Source: Frondihabitans sp. (GTDB lineage: Bacteria > Actinomycetota > Actinomycetes > Actinomycetales > Microbacteriaceae). Taken from it: 34,284 bases of DNA. The stretch spans positions 1 through 34,284 of the forward strand of contig JAODMX010000349.1 in assembly GCA_025464735.1 (NCBI GenBank). The letters run 5' to 3'. The notes beneath the pieces are model-generated. The model was not told where the DNA came from, searched no databases, and saw only the letters and a list, made by a program, of their open reading frames with translations. The position numbers and the translations under genes are program-made. Positions 8,348-17,091 of the stretch are shown here, one piece after another. The stretch's first letter is position 1; every line of letters begins with the position of its first letter.

Positions 8348-8914
8348 ATGCGTTTGGACCAGGTGCCGGTGAGCGAATCGCACACCGACCGACTCGATCT
8401 CAACCGACCCGCCATTCAGGATCTCGACCAGGTGTACGCGATCTCAAGCGATCCGCGCGTCTGGGAGCACTTCCCGTCCGGTCGCCATGCGACTCGGGCT
8501 CAGACTGCCGATCTGCTCGATCGGTGGATCAGTGGCTGGACCGCCGACGGGCTCGGCCCATGGATCGCGCGTCGGACAGGAGAGACGTCGGTCATCGGCT
8601 ACGGAGGATGCAACCTGGTGTCGGGCGCCGTGTGGAATCTCGGTTACAGGTTCGCCGCGGCCGAGCACGGTTATGGGTACGCGACGGAGTTGGCCCGCCA
8701 GGCTCTCCGTGCGGCAGAGGAATTAACCCCCGAACTCCCCGTCGTTGCCTACATGCTGGAGGACAACGTGGCCTCAGCGCGGGTAGCGATCAAGTTGGGG
8801 ATGGGTCTCGCGGATAGGGGGCCGGACGCCGGTAACCCTGACCCCGCGGCAGTGCGACTGATTTATGCGTCAAGATCGCTCTCCGACGCGGAACTCGCCG
8901 TGATGAAGCACTAG
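8348..8914 (+). CDS. GNAT-family N-acetyltransferase (RimJ/RimL-like)
   Basis: The 188-residue protein fits Acetyltransf_3: an N-terminal TDRLDLNRPAIQDLDQVYAISSD segment, a central GYRFAAAEHGYGYATELARQAL stretch corresponding to the acetyl-CoA pyrophosphate loop, and VAYMLEDNVASARVAIKLGM, the typical N-x-x-S helix. It should transfer an acetyl group from acetyl-CoA to an amine, such as a protein N-terminus or small molecule. The AAGG box lies almost against the ATG, closer than usual, so initiation may be leaderless. It ends facing the ABC exporter genes, with a strong hairpin between them. Confidence 0.88.
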   Translation: MRLDQVPVSESHTDRLDLNRPAIQDLDQVYAISSDPRVWEHFPSGRHATRAQTADLLDRWISGWTADGLGPWIARRTGETSVIGYGGCNLVSGAVWNLGYRFAAAEHGYGYATELARQALRAAEELTPELPVVAYMLEDNVASARVAIKLGMGLADRGPDAGNPDPAAVRLIYASRSLSDAELAVMKH

Positions 8915-9032
8915 TCCGCATGTCACGCCACGCCGCTGGTCGACGTGCGAAATGGGACCGAGTGCGTCCGTTTACTGGGGTTCGCTGTCGTTGTCCTTCT
9001 GACGTTTCGACCGAAGGCTTGGTGCCGTCCCT

Positions 9033-9069
9033 GGCCGCCACCGGACCGGCGATGGCTCAGGTGGCGGCC
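9033..9069. terminator. Hairpin between convergent genes
   Basis: A perfect 10-bp inverted repeat (GGCCGCCACC and GGTGGCGGCC, loop of 17) sits between the end of the GNAT gene and the end of the ABC permease gene. It has no T-tract on either side, as is common in high-GC actinobacteria. It probably terminates transcription from both directions. Confidence 0.65.
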
Positions 9070-9071
9070 CG

Positions 9072-9872
9072 TTAGCGTGATTCCCATCGGAACCAGCGGA
9101 TCCCGATGAAGGCGCCGATGACGATGTAGCCGGCGGCCGCGATGATTCCTGTGGTATCGGTCCAATCCCACTGGGAGAGGTTGAGGACTCCGCCGTAGAG
9201 GCTGATCATCGCGCCGACAGGTGACCAACTGGAGACGGTTTGCATGGTGGAGCCGAGGATTCCGGTGGAGCCGAGGAGTCCGAGCAGCAGCAAGAAGATG
9301 TACAGAATGCGCCCCACCGCGTTGACGACGATCGTGGACCTGACGAGGCCGACGACTGCCTGCGCAATGGCGAGGAACATTGCACCACCGACGACCGAGA
9401 CGCACGCTATGAGGAGGTATTGGCCCGGGCTGAAGACGGTGTGATAGATGATTCCGCCGATGATGACGACAACGACGGTCATGATCAGATCGACGATGAT
9501 CTGTACGAGCAAGCGACTGGTCATGATGGCCCACGCCGGTGCCGGGGTGACGCGCAGTCGCTGGAAGACGCCGGCCTCGCGATCACGAGCGATGGTGATG
9601 GAGTAGCCGATCAGGCTAGATGCCATGAGGCCGTACGTCAGAGCGAGGCCGATTGTGAAGCCTGCTCCGCCCTTCGTGAGGGCGTTTGTGTTGTTACCCG
9701 TGTGGAGGCCGAAGATGACCAGGATCAGGATCGGCACGGCAATGTTCAAAAGTAAGGTTCTGCCGCTGCGGAGAAGCACAGTGAAGTCGGCGCGAAGCAG
9801 CGAGCCGAAGATCAGGCCGGTCGCCGGCTGCACACTCCCGGCAGCAGAGGGGGTCAACGTTGCATCAGCCAC
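9072..9872 (-). CDS. ABC-2 type transporter permease (DrrB-like)
   Basis: The 266-residue integral membrane protein has six predicted hydrophobic segments and belongs to the ABC-2 exporter family, as in daunorubicin-type or other drug and lipid export systems. The start is ATG at 9872, overlapping the end of the ATPase gene by eight bases, so the two are co-translated. The motif region ITIARDREAGVFQRLRVTPAPAW is the characteristic ABC-2 signature preceding a membrane helix. It would form the export channel driven by the upstream ATPase. No biosynthetic cluster lies alongside, so self-protection or xenobiotic efflux is the more likely role (inference). Confidence 0.92.
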   Translation of the reverse strand: MADATLTPSAAGSVQPATGLIFGSLLRADFTVLLRSGRTLLLNIAVPILILVIFGLHTGNNTNALTKGGAGFTIGLALTYGLMASSLIGYSITIARDREAGVFQRLRVTPAPAWAIMTSRLLVQIIVDLIMTVVVVIIGGIIYHTVFSPGQYLLIACVSVVGGAMFLAIAQAVVGLVRSTIVVNAVGRILYIFLLLLGLLGSTGILGSTMQTVSSWSPVGAMISLYGGVLNLSQWDWTDTTGIIAAAGYIVIGAFIGIRWFRWESR

Positions 9873-10656
9873 GGATTTCGCTCCCTGTTAGTCCGATGAA
9901 CACGTCTTCGAGAGTGACATCGCCGCGCGCGACTTCGCGAACGCGAGGATCGTCTCGATACTGAGCTATCAACCCGTCGGGGGTGTCGACGGTCAGGACC
10001 TTTCCGTGGTCGATGATGGCGACACGGTCGCAGACTGCCTGGGCCTCTTCCATGGAATGGGTGGTCAGCAGGATGCTGCCGCCTCCGGTTCTCAAGCTCT
10101 CGATGCGGGTCCACAACTGGCGTCTCGACTGCGGGTCGAGGCCCGACGTGGGCTCATCCAGCAACAGCAGGACCGGCTGGTGGATGACCGCGATCAGGAG
10201 GGAGAGTCGTTGTTGTTGGCCGCCCGACAGCGACTTGTACCGCTTGCCCAGCTCGTCGCCCAGTCCGACGTCTCGGATCCGGTCGGCGGTCTCCTGCTTG
10301 GTGACCTTCAGGCCGTACAGCCCCGAGTACAGGCGTGCGATCTCTTCGATGGTGAGTTCCGACTGGAAGCTGGAGGCTTGCAACTGCACGCCCAGGCGTG
10401 CTTTCGCCGCGAGCGGATCGCGTTGGATGTCGATGCCATCCACCAGGACCGTGCCGCCCGACGGTTTCAGCAGCCCTTCGATAGCGCTCAGAGTGCTGGT
10501 CTTCCCGGCGCCGTTCGGCCCGAGCAGCCCGAAGATCTCGCCGCGCTTGATCTGAAGGCTCACGTTGTCGACGGCTGTTCTCGTGCCGTATCGGACTACC
10601 AATCCGTCGACATCGAGTATCGACTGTGGAACCGGCGCGGGTGCTGGCTCAGTCAT
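9865..10656 (-). CDS. ABC transporter ATP-binding protein (DrrA-like)
   Basis: The 263-residue ATPase has Walker A GPNGAGKT (46-53), signature LSGGQ (143-147), Walker B LLLLDEPT (about 162-169) followed by SGLD, and the switch His in LLTTHSMEE. It belongs to the single-domain ABC group paired with ABC-2 permeases. The start is ATG at 10656 with a strong GGAGG ribosome site nearby. The neighbouring permease overlaps its 3' end. It powers export of an unidentified molecule. Confidence 0.94.
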   Translation of the reverse strand: MTEPAPAPVPQSILDVDGLVVRYGTRTAVDNVSLQIKRGEIFGLLGPNGAGKTSTLSAIEGLLKPSGGTVLVDGIDIQRDPLAAKARLGVQLQASSFQSELTIEEIARLYSGLYGLKVTKQETADRIRDVGLGDELGKRYKSLSGGQQQRLSLLIAVIHQPVLLLLDEPTSGLDPQSRRQLWTRIESLRTGGGSILLTTHSMEEAQAVCDRVAIIDHGKVLTVDTPDGLIAQYRDDPRVREVARGDVTLEDVFIGLTGSEIRG

Positions 10657-10757
10657 GGGGCCTCCGTAGTGGTCCGGCCCTCCACTTGATTTCTCAGAGC
10701 CGGAATATGGGCAACGCTAGTCGCTGCCTGGGGACCGTGAACGTTTGGTTCCGAGGT

Positions 10758-11111
10758 TCAGTCCGAGGCGCCGGGCCCTGACGAAGACTCGGCCGGCGCA
10801 ATCGTGGATCCGGGGCGACGCGAACGCGCAAAAATGACTACGGAAGGAAACGACGCTAATGCCAGCACGCTCGTGAGGATCAGCTGCAACCAGTCGCTCG
10901 AGGAAGTGTGTGGGCTGCTGACCACCTCGATGAGCGTCATGACGGCCCAGCCGGTCCACACGACGGAGATCACCACGGAGCTGGCGAGCCCGCGTCCCGT
11001 CATCCACCACCGGTGGGATCCAGAATCCGCCTGACCGGAAAAATAGCTCGGTTCATCCGGCCCAGGGACGTCGAGGCCGAGTCCCTTCTTGTCCGGTCGG
11101 AGGTAGGTCAT
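10758..11111 (-). CDS. Small two-helix membrane protein of unknown function
   Basis: The 117-residue protein has a charged, Pro/Gly-rich N-terminus and two hydrophobic stretches (about residues 41-64 and 73-95), followed by a basic stop-transfer patch (RSRRPG) and a Ser/Gly/Pro tail. The hydrophobic spacing and codon pattern support a real gene, although no clear ribosome site precedes the ATG at 11111. It lies just upstream of the ABC exporter on the same strand, with about a 100-base gap. A link to export is possible but unsupported. I do not recognise the family. Confidence 0.6.
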   Translation of the reverse strand: MTYLRPDKKGLGLDVPGPDEPSYFSGQADSGSHRWWMTGRGLASSVVISVVWTGWAVMTLIEVVSSPHTSSSDWLQLILTSVLALASFPSVVIFARSRRPGSTIAPAESSSGPGASD

Positions 11112-11187
11112 GGCGCGACTCTACTCGCCGAGCAGATTCGTGCCACCGAGGAGATGGTCGCGACGGGGCGCGAGGCCGCTGCGCTGA

Positions 11188-11376
11188 TCATCGTGTTCCG
11201 GTGACCGCTGCCCACCGGTCGATGACGATGGGAATGCCCGAGGTCCTCCACCAGGACGGATCGATGTACCCGTTACCTTGACCGCCGCCGTCTGTCTCGA
11301 GAGACGGAACAAAGACGGGGCCGGCCGCCGGTGTGGAGACGTCCTCTCCTGTGAGCTCCAGAATGCAGCGCTGCAT
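11188..11376 (-). CDS. Small protein of unknown function (62 aa)
   Basis: The frame encodes 62 residues starting at ATG 11376, with an excellent ribosome site (GAGGAAGGA, five bases before the start), the best in this part of the window. The product is Gly-rich in the middle (DGGGQGNGYIDPSWW) and has a paired Trp. It has no signal or membrane segment. The strong start signal and stand-alone position favour a real small gene over chance. Function is unknown. Confidence 0.55.
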   Translation of the reverse strand: MQRCILELTGEDVSTPAAGPVFVPSLETDGGGQGNGYIDPSWWRTSGIPIVIDRWAAVTGTR

Positions 11377-11541
11377 CGTCGTCCTTCCTCAGTTCTACCC
11401 GGACGCGTCGCGGCCGGAGCTGGCCAATGATTGACCGGCTCGAACTCGTCGGCGGACGCACGAAGGGCAACTCTGACCGTGCACCACGGGAGTTCCGTAG
11501 GCTGATGCTCTTAGGGCTCTTAGGGCAGTCCGAGTCCTCGC

Positions 11542-12204
11542 CTATCGGTTCCCGCCGGCTTGCAGGCGGTCGACGATCTCGTCGATGCGCGCACGTGTGT
11601 CCGTGGGGTCGGTTCTGGCGAAGCTGAGGCCTTCGTCGGTGGTTCCCCAGGGGACGAGGACATCGACGTCGAGCTCGCATACGAGGCGGAGGCTGTCGAG
11701 GTAGGTGCTGCGGAGGGTGTCGTCGAGGACGACCGCCTTCCACGCGCCGTTCTCGATCCAAAGGAAATCGCCCGTGAACAAGAACCGGTGGGTCCCGTTG
11801 TCCCACAGGTACGAGGCCGTGCCCGGCGTGTGCCCGGGGGTGGGGATGACCTCGAGATCGTCGTCGATCAGCGTGCGACCATCGAACGTTTCGGCAACTG
11901 CCAGTGAACGCGCTGTGTCGGCGCGATCCCGTTCATGTACCGAGACGGGCACGTCGAGTTCCGGGGGGCCATACATGGCCTCGTGGGCGTGGTTGATCAG
12001 CAGCCGAGTTGCACCCCCGCGCGCTCGAATGGCGGCCGCCGCGTCCGTGATTCCGGGTGAGTTATACACGAGGACGTTGCCAGCGGGGCGCTCAAGCAGA
12101 AATGACCTGACGAGCACGTTTGCCTGGTAGGGGACGCGAGAGCCGGATGAGGCCAGGAGACCGTCGATGGGTGTGTCGAGGTCCCGCCGTGCGGACGATG
12201 TCAT
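11542..12204 (-). CDS. MBL-fold metallohydrolase-like protein with missing metal ligands
   Basis: The 220-residue protein has the metallo-beta-lactamase fold landmarks: HAHEAM (72-77) at the HxHxDH position, TPGHTPG (122-128) and TGDFLW (144-149). The Asp-His pair of the first motif is replaced by Ala-Met, and the final His loop reads VPWGTT. One metal site (His, His, His, Asp) may survive while the second looks lost. It may therefore be a mononuclear enzyme, an enzyme with altered chemistry, or a non-catalytic member. The start is ATG at 12204. It follows the SDR gene by 37 bases on the same strand and is probably co-transcribed with it under the divergent XRE-type regulator. Confidence 0.85.
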   Translation of the reverse strand: MTSSARRDLDTPIDGLLASSGSRVPYQANVLVRSFLLERPAGNVLVYNSPGITDAAAAIRARGGATRLLINHAHEAMYGPPELDVPVSVHERDRADTARSLAVAETFDGRTLIDDDLEVIPTPGHTPGTASYLWDNGTHRFLFTGDFLWIENGAWKAVVLDDTLRSTYLDSLRLVCELDVDVLVPWGTTDEGLSFARTDPTDTRARIDEIVDRLQAGGNR

Positions 12205-12241
12205 GAGTGAAATCCCATCACACGGTTGCCCGCTGTCATTT

Positions 12242-12982
12242 TCACCACGGCGCGACCGCCATGTCGCCGTTCGGACTGGACGTGAGAGTGCCCCAGAACG
12301 TGCCGGTCGGCCCGTCCTCGGGAACGAGGGCGAGACCGACGCTTGCTGCCGCTCCCTCCGCCGCGGAGATCTGACCGGTGTAATCATTAAGGTCGGTGCT
12401 GACATAGCCTGGGATGGCGGCATTGACCTTGATACCCTCCACCAGCAGTTCCTTGGCATACATCGTGGTGATCATGTTGACGGCGGCTTTCGAGGTCTGA
12501 TAGGCCATGTCGTGCATACCGAACAGGTAGCTGTCGGGATCCGTGATGAGCGTGAACGATGCGATCTCGCTGGAGACGTTCACGATGCGGGCCCGCTTCG
12601 ACCTTCTGAGCAGTGGCAGGAACGCATTCGTGACGGCGACCGTCCCGAACACGTTGGTCTCGAATATGTCCCGTAGTAACGCACGGCTGGTGCCGCTCGG
12701 GGTACTCGGCGCGTAGATGCCAGCGTTGTTGACGAGGACGTCGAGGTGGTCGAACGTCTCAGCGATGCGTTTCGCCGCTTCGATGATCGAGTGATCGTTC
12801 GACACATCGAGCTCGATGGCGGTGGCCTGGAGCCCGTTGGCTCGCAGAACCGCAGCGGCCTCCTCGCCCCGTGACTGGTCTCGGGAACCGACAAGGACGG
12901 TCCACCCTTGTTCGGCCAGTTGGCGCGCGGTCTCGAAACCGATTCCCTTGTTGGCTCCTGTGATCAATGCGATGTCTGTCAT
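12242..12982 (-). CDS. Short-chain dehydrogenase/reductase (SDR)
   Basis: The 246-residue classical SDR has the nucleotide-binding TGANKGIG (8-15), NNAG (85-88), active-site Ser in NVSSE (about 137-138) and catalytic YQTSK (Tyr161, Lys165). The TGxxxGIG and downstream Arg (VGSRDQSRG) suggest NADP(H) preference. It resembles carbonyl-reductase-like SDRs. The start is ATG at 12982, preceded by GGTGGAGG. It is divergent from an XRE/MmyB-type regulator and upstream of the MBL-fold gene. This regulator-SDR pairing is common in actinobacteria and usually signals a stress or carbonyl-detoxification module. Substrate unknown. Confidence 0.93.
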   Translation of the reverse strand: MTDIALITGANKGIGFETARQLAEQGWTVLVGSRDQSRGEEAAAVLRANGLQATAIELDVSNDHSIIEAAKRIAETFDHLDVLVNNAGIYAPSTPSGTSRALLRDIFETNVFGTVAVTNAFLPLLRRSKRARIVNVSSEIASFTLITDPDSYLFGMHDMAYQTSKAAVNMITTMYAKELLVEGIKVNAAIPGYVSTDLNDYTGQISAAEGAAASVGLALVPEDGPTGTFWGTLTSSPNGDMAVAPW

Positions 12983-13082
12983 GCCTCCACCCTCACCAAC
13001 TAGGACGCGGGTGGGGAGGCCCGATTGAGACTGGCACAACCCGACCCTCCCTAACTGAACCGGTCGGGGAGAGACTGGGTGC

Positions 13083-13958
13083 ATGACTGGGAAGGTGGAG
13101 TTCGGATCGTTCCTTCGGAGCCAGCGAGAGAAGCTGACGCCCACGGATGTGGGGCTGCCCACCGGCATCCATCGACGGACGCCCGGGCTTCGCCGCCAGG
13201 AGGTCGCCCAACTCGCCGGCATCTCCGTCGATTACTACATCAAACTCGAGCAGGGACGAGGCGCAACTCCCTCCGGCCAAGTCGCGGCGGCAATCGCCCG
13301 GGCCTTGATGCTGTCTCGGGAAGAGCGCGACTATTTGATCCACCTGACGGGTGATGTTGCCCCGCTGACCGAAGGACCTTCCCGGTCTGTATCGACCGCA
13401 GTGCGGTTTTTGATCGAGAACATGCCGGAGGTGCCCGCGTATGTCGTCGATGCCTCCTGGAACGTTCTCGCGTGGAACGATCTCGCCGTCTATTTCATCG
13501 GTGACCTTATCCGCGGGCCGCGGAGCGATCGGAACCTCGCGCGGTGGATGTTCCGGGCACCCGCCGACGACCCGCACTGGTTCGACGAGTCATCGCGTGC
13601 TTTCGCCCAGCTCGTTGCGTCCGACTTGAGGTCGTCTTTCCTCCGCTTTCCCGGTGACGGCGAGATCGAGCTGCTGACGTCGGAGCTGGCTCGAGTGTCC
13701 GCCCGTTATCGTGAGCTGTCGGAGGAACGCCGACCCGATCCGGCGCCACCGATCAGGAAGCGGCTCCTCATCCCGGGCCGAGGAGAATTCTTCTTCGAGT
13801 GCCAGCTGCTGCGCATCGGCGATACCGGCCAGCAACTCGTCACTTACTGCGCAGAACAGAACTCGCCGGTGCGGGACGCGCTCAGGCTATTCGCCGCTGG
13901 CGACAGTTCGGCGGAGCCCCTCCCGACCCATTTTTCGACACCGGTGAGCACGGACTAG
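13083..13958 (+). CDS. XRE-family regulator with MmyB-like ligand-binding domain
   Basis: The 291-residue protein has an N-terminal helix-turn-helix (RRQEVAQLAGISVDYYIKLEQGR, about residues 37-59), preceded by the family-typical RTPGLRR, and a C-terminal MmyB-like, PAS-related domain (YVVDASWNVLAWNDLA to FFFECQLLRI). Members act as ligand- or redox-responsive repressors of adjacent oxidoreductases. It is divergent from the SDR/MBL pair with a 100-base shared promoter. I saw no clear palindrome there, consistent with the short asymmetric sites of this family. The start is ATG at 13083. Confidence 0.92.
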   Translation: MTGKVEFGSFLRSQREKLTPTDVGLPTGIHRRTPGLRRQEVAQLAGISVDYYIKLEQGRGATPSGQVAAAIARALMLSREERDYLIHLTGDVAPLTEGPSRSVSTAVRFLIENMPEVPAYVVDASWNVLAWNDLAVYFIGDLIRGPRSDRNLARWMFRAPADDPHWFDESSRAFAQLVASDLRSSFLRFPGDGEIELLTSELARVSARYRELSEERRPDPAPPIRKRLLIPGRGEFFFECQLLRIGDTGQQLVTYCAEQNSPVRDALRLFAAGDSSAEPLPTHFSTPVSTD

Positions 13959-14402
13959 CGGCCCAGACCGGCCCCAGCGACACGGACGAACGGTACGAGC
14001 TAGGTCCGCGACGCACACACGAATCGGGGACCCCGCCGTGCGGCGTCGACAACCTGCGATCAGGAGGGAACCCTGTGTGGCCCTCGTTCGCGTACTTGCA
14101 TGAGGCGGCGGCTAATGCAATCTCGTCCTCAACCCTGTTCAGCGACCACCCGGATCTGCTCTCGTACAAGAACATCGGCGCCGAGACGGACGGGCTCGAG
14201 TTCGGCGACGGTGGTCCGCCGGAGCGGTGCTTCCCGGTTGACATCACCGAGACGAACATGAGCGGCGCGGACCCCGGCCCCATCCGGCTGGCAGTTCTGC
14301 TTCGCAAAGACCGCCACGGGGTGGCGGCTGGCGGATCAGGGCTATGGCTCATTGATCGCCAGCTCTGCGGCGTTGATCTGCTTTGTGGCCCAAAGCCGAG
14401 GC
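13959..14402. other. 444 bases without a confident gene
   Basis: Frames stay open on both strands, but none has a good start, ribosome site or recognisable motif. A plus-strand reading around 14070-14400 and a minus-strand reading over the same bases both look semi-plausible. It may hold a degraded gene. I make no functional call. Confidence 0.4.
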
Positions 14403-14870
14403 TCAATCGTGCGCAGGTCCATTCGTCGTCCGGTGGTGGTTGAAGCGGCGAAGAAGGGTCGTCAGCATCTCGACGTCGGCGGCGTCCCAGCCCGCTAGGC
14501 GGTCGGCGAACTCGGCGCCTCGAAGATCGAGCGCCGCCGTTACGTGCTTCCGGCCTGTCTCGGTGAGATCGACGATGACGCCACGGTGATCTGCCGGATC
14601 CGGCTGGGTCGTCACAATGTCGAGCTTCTTCATTCGACCGATGAGAGCGCTTGTGGAGCTGCGGTCCATTGAGACCTGCGCGGCAAGCACGCTCGGTTTG
14701 GTCGGGCCGAAGGCGAACAGCCACCGCGCGAGATGAAACGCGGCCGGTGTCAAGTCGGGATGGAACTGCGCAGCGGAACGCTCCGTCAGAGACCGGGAGG
14801 CGCTGAGGAGGGCATTGATCTGGGTGCCGAGTTCGAGCAGGTGGCTCTCGTCGGCCGGGTCTGTCGGCAT
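14403..14870 (-). CDS. MarR-family transcriptional regulator
   Basis: The 155-residue winged-helix protein has the MarR core: recognition-helix region PSVLAAQVSMDRSSTSALIGRM followed by the wing DPADHRGVIVDLTETGR. Start ATG at 14870. It faces the SDR at 14974 across about 100 bases that contain a sigma-70-like promoter overlapped by an inverted repeat, so it probably represses the SDR and itself. MarR regulators are released by phenolic or oxidising ligands, so the SDR substrate or a precursor is a reasonable candidate inducer (inference). Confidence 0.92.
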   Translation of the reverse strand: MPTDPADESHLLELGTQINALLSASRSLTERSAAQFHPDLTPAAFHLARWLFAFGPTKPSVLAAQVSMDRSSTSALIGRMKKLDIVTTQPDPADHRGVIVDLTETGRKHVTAALDLRGAEFADRLAGWDAADVEMLTTLLRRFNHHRTTNGPAHD

Positions 14871-14892
14871 GCCACTCAGCCTAGCGAGGTAG

Positions 14893-14927
14893 TTGATAAT
14901 TGCCCACTACTTGACTATGGTGGGTAA
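14893..14927 (+). promoter_or_regulatory. Promoter overlapped by a MarR-type operator
   Basis: TTGATA (14893-14898) and TATGGT (14916-14921) are separated by 17 bases and point toward the SDR. An inverted repeat TTGCCCAC (14900-14907) / GTGGGTAA (14920-14927), with seven of eight pairs matching, covers the spacer and the -10 box. Binding there would block RNA polymerase. Confidence 0.6.
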
Positions 14928-14973
14928 ATGCCCATCACTTGTGGGTGTTGACCTCGACGAGAGACCGCGCCTC

Positions 14974-15864
14974 ATGCCGAAGACCATCGTCATCACCGGA
15001 GCGACCAGCGGCCTCGGTCGCCTCACCGCGAATCGCCTTGCCGGCGAAGGGACACATCTCGTGCTCGCCGCGCGCAGCCAGGCGAAGGCGGACGAGACCC
15101 GGAGTGAGATCCTCACCTCCACTCCCGGCGCGCGAGTGGACATTGTCTTGGCCGACCTCACCCGGATGGCCGACGTGCGCCGTCTCGGAACCGACCTCGC
15201 TTCCACGTTCGACAGGATCGACGTGCTGGTCAACAATGCTGGTATCCACGCCTTCGAGCAGCGGACCACAGCCGACGGCTATCCCGAGATGGTCGCCGTG
15301 AACTACCTTGCACCCTGGCTACTCACCCGCACCCTGCTGCCGACTCTGATTCGAACGCCGGGAGCACGAATCGTGAACGTCGCCTCGGAAGCGTCCCGGC
15401 GGCATGGCACCCTGATGTTGCCCGCCGATCTCACTGACACGGTCCCCTTCACCGCACGCCAGTCCTCACTGCTGTATGGCAAGACCAAGCTTCTGGGCAT
15501 CATGTTCACCCTGGAACTCGCCCGGCGCCTGGCAGGCACAGGCGTGACGGCAAACTGTCTTGACCCGGGATTCAACGTGACCGGCCTCGGCCGAGAACTC
15601 CGCTTCGCCGGACAGCTAGAACGGCTCCTCTCCGTTCTCCGCATCGGTGATCCCCGGCGCGGGGCAGACCTCATCGCGGAACTCGCAATCGCAGCCGAGT
15701 ACGAAGCGGTCACTGGCGCCTACATCACGCGCAAGAACAACGCCAGAATCGAACCCGCGCCGCCTGGTAGCGATCCGATCCTGCAGACCCAACTCTGGGC
15801 CCAAACGGAACAGCTCCTCAACGATCCGATCGAAGGTGATGTCGGCAAGCGACCGCGCATTTGA
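14974..15864 (+). CDS. SDR oxidoreductase, retinol-dehydrogenase-like
   Basis: The 296-residue protein has TGATSGLG (8-15), NNAG (87-90), NVASEAS at the active-site Ser, and YGKTK (Tyr168, Lys172). The length and the late GYVTG-type tail place it with retinol-dehydrogenase/WW-domain-oxidoreductase-like SDRs. ATG at 14974 gives the canonical N-terminus. The open frame continues upstream, but it would overlap the promoter and operator. It is divergent from the MarR gene, which probably controls it. It should reduce or oxidise a hydrophobic carbonyl or alcohol; substrate unknown. Confidence 0.92.
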   Translation: MPKTIVITGATSGLGRLTANRLAGEGTHLVLAARSQAKADETRSEILTSTPGARVDIVLADLTRMADVRRLGTDLASTFDRIDVLVNNAGIHAFEQRTTADGYPEMVAVNYLAPWLLTRTLLPTLIRTPGARIVNVASEASRRHGTLMLPADLTDTVPFTARQSSLLYGKTKLLGIMFTLELARRLAGTGVTANCLDPGFNVTGLGRELRFAGQLERLLSVLRIGDPRRGADLIAELAIAAEYEAVTGAYITRKNNARIEPAPPGSDPILQTQLWAQTEQLLNDPIEGDVGKRPRI

Positions 15865-16564
15865 AGGACGTCCAGAGTGTCCTCGATCGAGCCATAGACC
15901 CACGTCCTCAGCGGAACCGCCACCGAGACGTCACGTGAAACGCGGAGGTGGGGACGGCACCAGCGAAGATGGCAACGTGACGAGAACACTCGGCTTCCCG
16001 TACGAGTTTCAGCCACAGCCGTGGTCAGAAATCGCGCGCGAGGTCGACGGGGCAGGCGGCGGTCGCTATCTCGCGCCTCTCGTCGCGACCATCGTGGCGT
16101 CCCGAGCCTGCTCACAGCTTGCGGCCGCAACACGGGCCCCACTCTGGCCGCACTGGCGGAAGCACTGAGCGTGGTGTGTGGCGATCAACGATTCCGTGTG
16201 CTGTCGATCGGCGAGTTCAATCCCGCCCGATCGGTGGGTGCACCTGGGATTGTCGACCAGTTCGTTGACGTGTTGGGCAAGGCTCTCTCAGTCGTAGACC
16301 CGACTAACTCCGTCTAGGTCAGAGTCAGAACCACGGCCTGAACCACCCGCAAGGTGGACGGCTCACCGAACGCGGGCCTGATTTCGAGTGTCGATTCCGG
16401 TCAGCTGGTTTGCGCGCCTCACGCCCCGACGTTTTCGTAACGCTCGCGGTCGGCCGCGGGTCCCTGCCCGGCGCCGTCGAGCTCAAAGGGATCCTGTTGA
16501 CGAACGCGACACGAGCCGTGCCATGATGACACGGGCGCAGCGCGGGCGGCGGCCGGAAGGGAAC
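15865..16564. other. About 700 bases without an intact gene
   Basis: No frame here combines a start signal with a recognisable full-length product. A short GTG-started frame at 15977-16168 (63 codons) is possible but unsupported. The one recognisable trace is the possible arginase-family tail at 16135-16317, listed separately. The stretch looks like decayed coding sequence. Confidence 0.45.
16135..16317 (+). pseudogene. Possible C-terminal remnant of an arginase/agmatinase-family gene
   Basis: This frame reads LAALAEALSVV, then VLSIGEFNPARSVG and a helix IVDQFVDVLGKAL up to a TAG stop. The combination of a hydrophobic strand, an E-F-N-P-type turn and a final helix resembles the end of ureohydrolase (arginase) family proteins, where an E-x-NP motif precedes the last helix. 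No metal-binding Asp/His motifs or start are found upstream in this frame, so any gene is truncated. The match is weak and could be coincidence. Confidence 0.28.
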
Positions 16565-17014
16565 ATGATGGCGAAGGCGATCCACTCACCGGAACTCCAG
16601 TCGATGATCGACCGGGCGGGCCAGCTGACAGCCGACGAGGCTGAGTCGCTGGGCCGACTGTGGAAGGGCGACGAGGGAATTGTCTTCCCCAAGTTCAACA
16701 TCGCCCTCGGGCTGGTCGGTGAAGTGGACTACCCCGTCGTCACCAACGAGGCGCTGGTCGACGCATGGCAGCGCGCTCTCGATGCCGCGGGCGATGCTGG
16801 TCGCGTTGACGAGATTCACGCCGCCGAAGACGCCGGCCGCGCTACCACTCGCGACGTTCGCCACCTTCACGACGACGCTTACGCGAAGGACGGCGCAGAA
16901 CAGGCAGTCAGGTCGGCGGTCCTTGCCACGGGCGTCCGCGACCTCATCTCTGACGACGACTACCGCATCCTCACCGCCGCCTGGGCTCACGTGCTCGGAG
17001 GGGCATCCGCCTGA
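16565..17014 (+). CDS. Conserved-looking hypothetical protein (149 aa)
   Basis: The product is soluble and Ala/Asp-rich, with no signal peptide or membrane segment. It looks mostly helical (ELQSMIDRAGQLTADEAESLGRLW opening, ending in a DLISDDDYRILTAAWAHVLG helix). The start is ATG at 16565, five bases after GGAAGGG; ATG 16568 is next to it. The longer frame to 16388 is Arg-rich and non-coding in character. It stands alone, between decayed sequence and a RidA-like remnant. I do not recognise the family. Confidence 0.75.
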   Translation: MMAKAIHSPELQSMIDRAGQLTADEAESLGRLWKGDEGIVFPKFNIALGLVGEVDYPVVTNEALVDAWQRALDAAGDAGRVDEIHAAEDAGRATTRDVRHLHDDAYAKDGAEQAVRSAVLATGVRDLISDDDYRILTAAWAHVLGGASA

Positions 17015-17091
17015 CCGACGCCGCTTAGCACGCATTCCCGGGTGACACGCTTGCCGTTGGCCGGCGAGCGAGAGGGAGCCGAATCTCGCCC

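Noticed and set aside
11513..11531. Tandem CTCTTAGGG direct repeat
   Set aside because: Only two short copies, with no gene start or recognisable site nearby.
13882..14724. 280-codon minus-strand frame
   Set aside because: It overlaps the XRE gene and the MarR gene in other frames, has an Arg/Ser-rich composition and no start signal.
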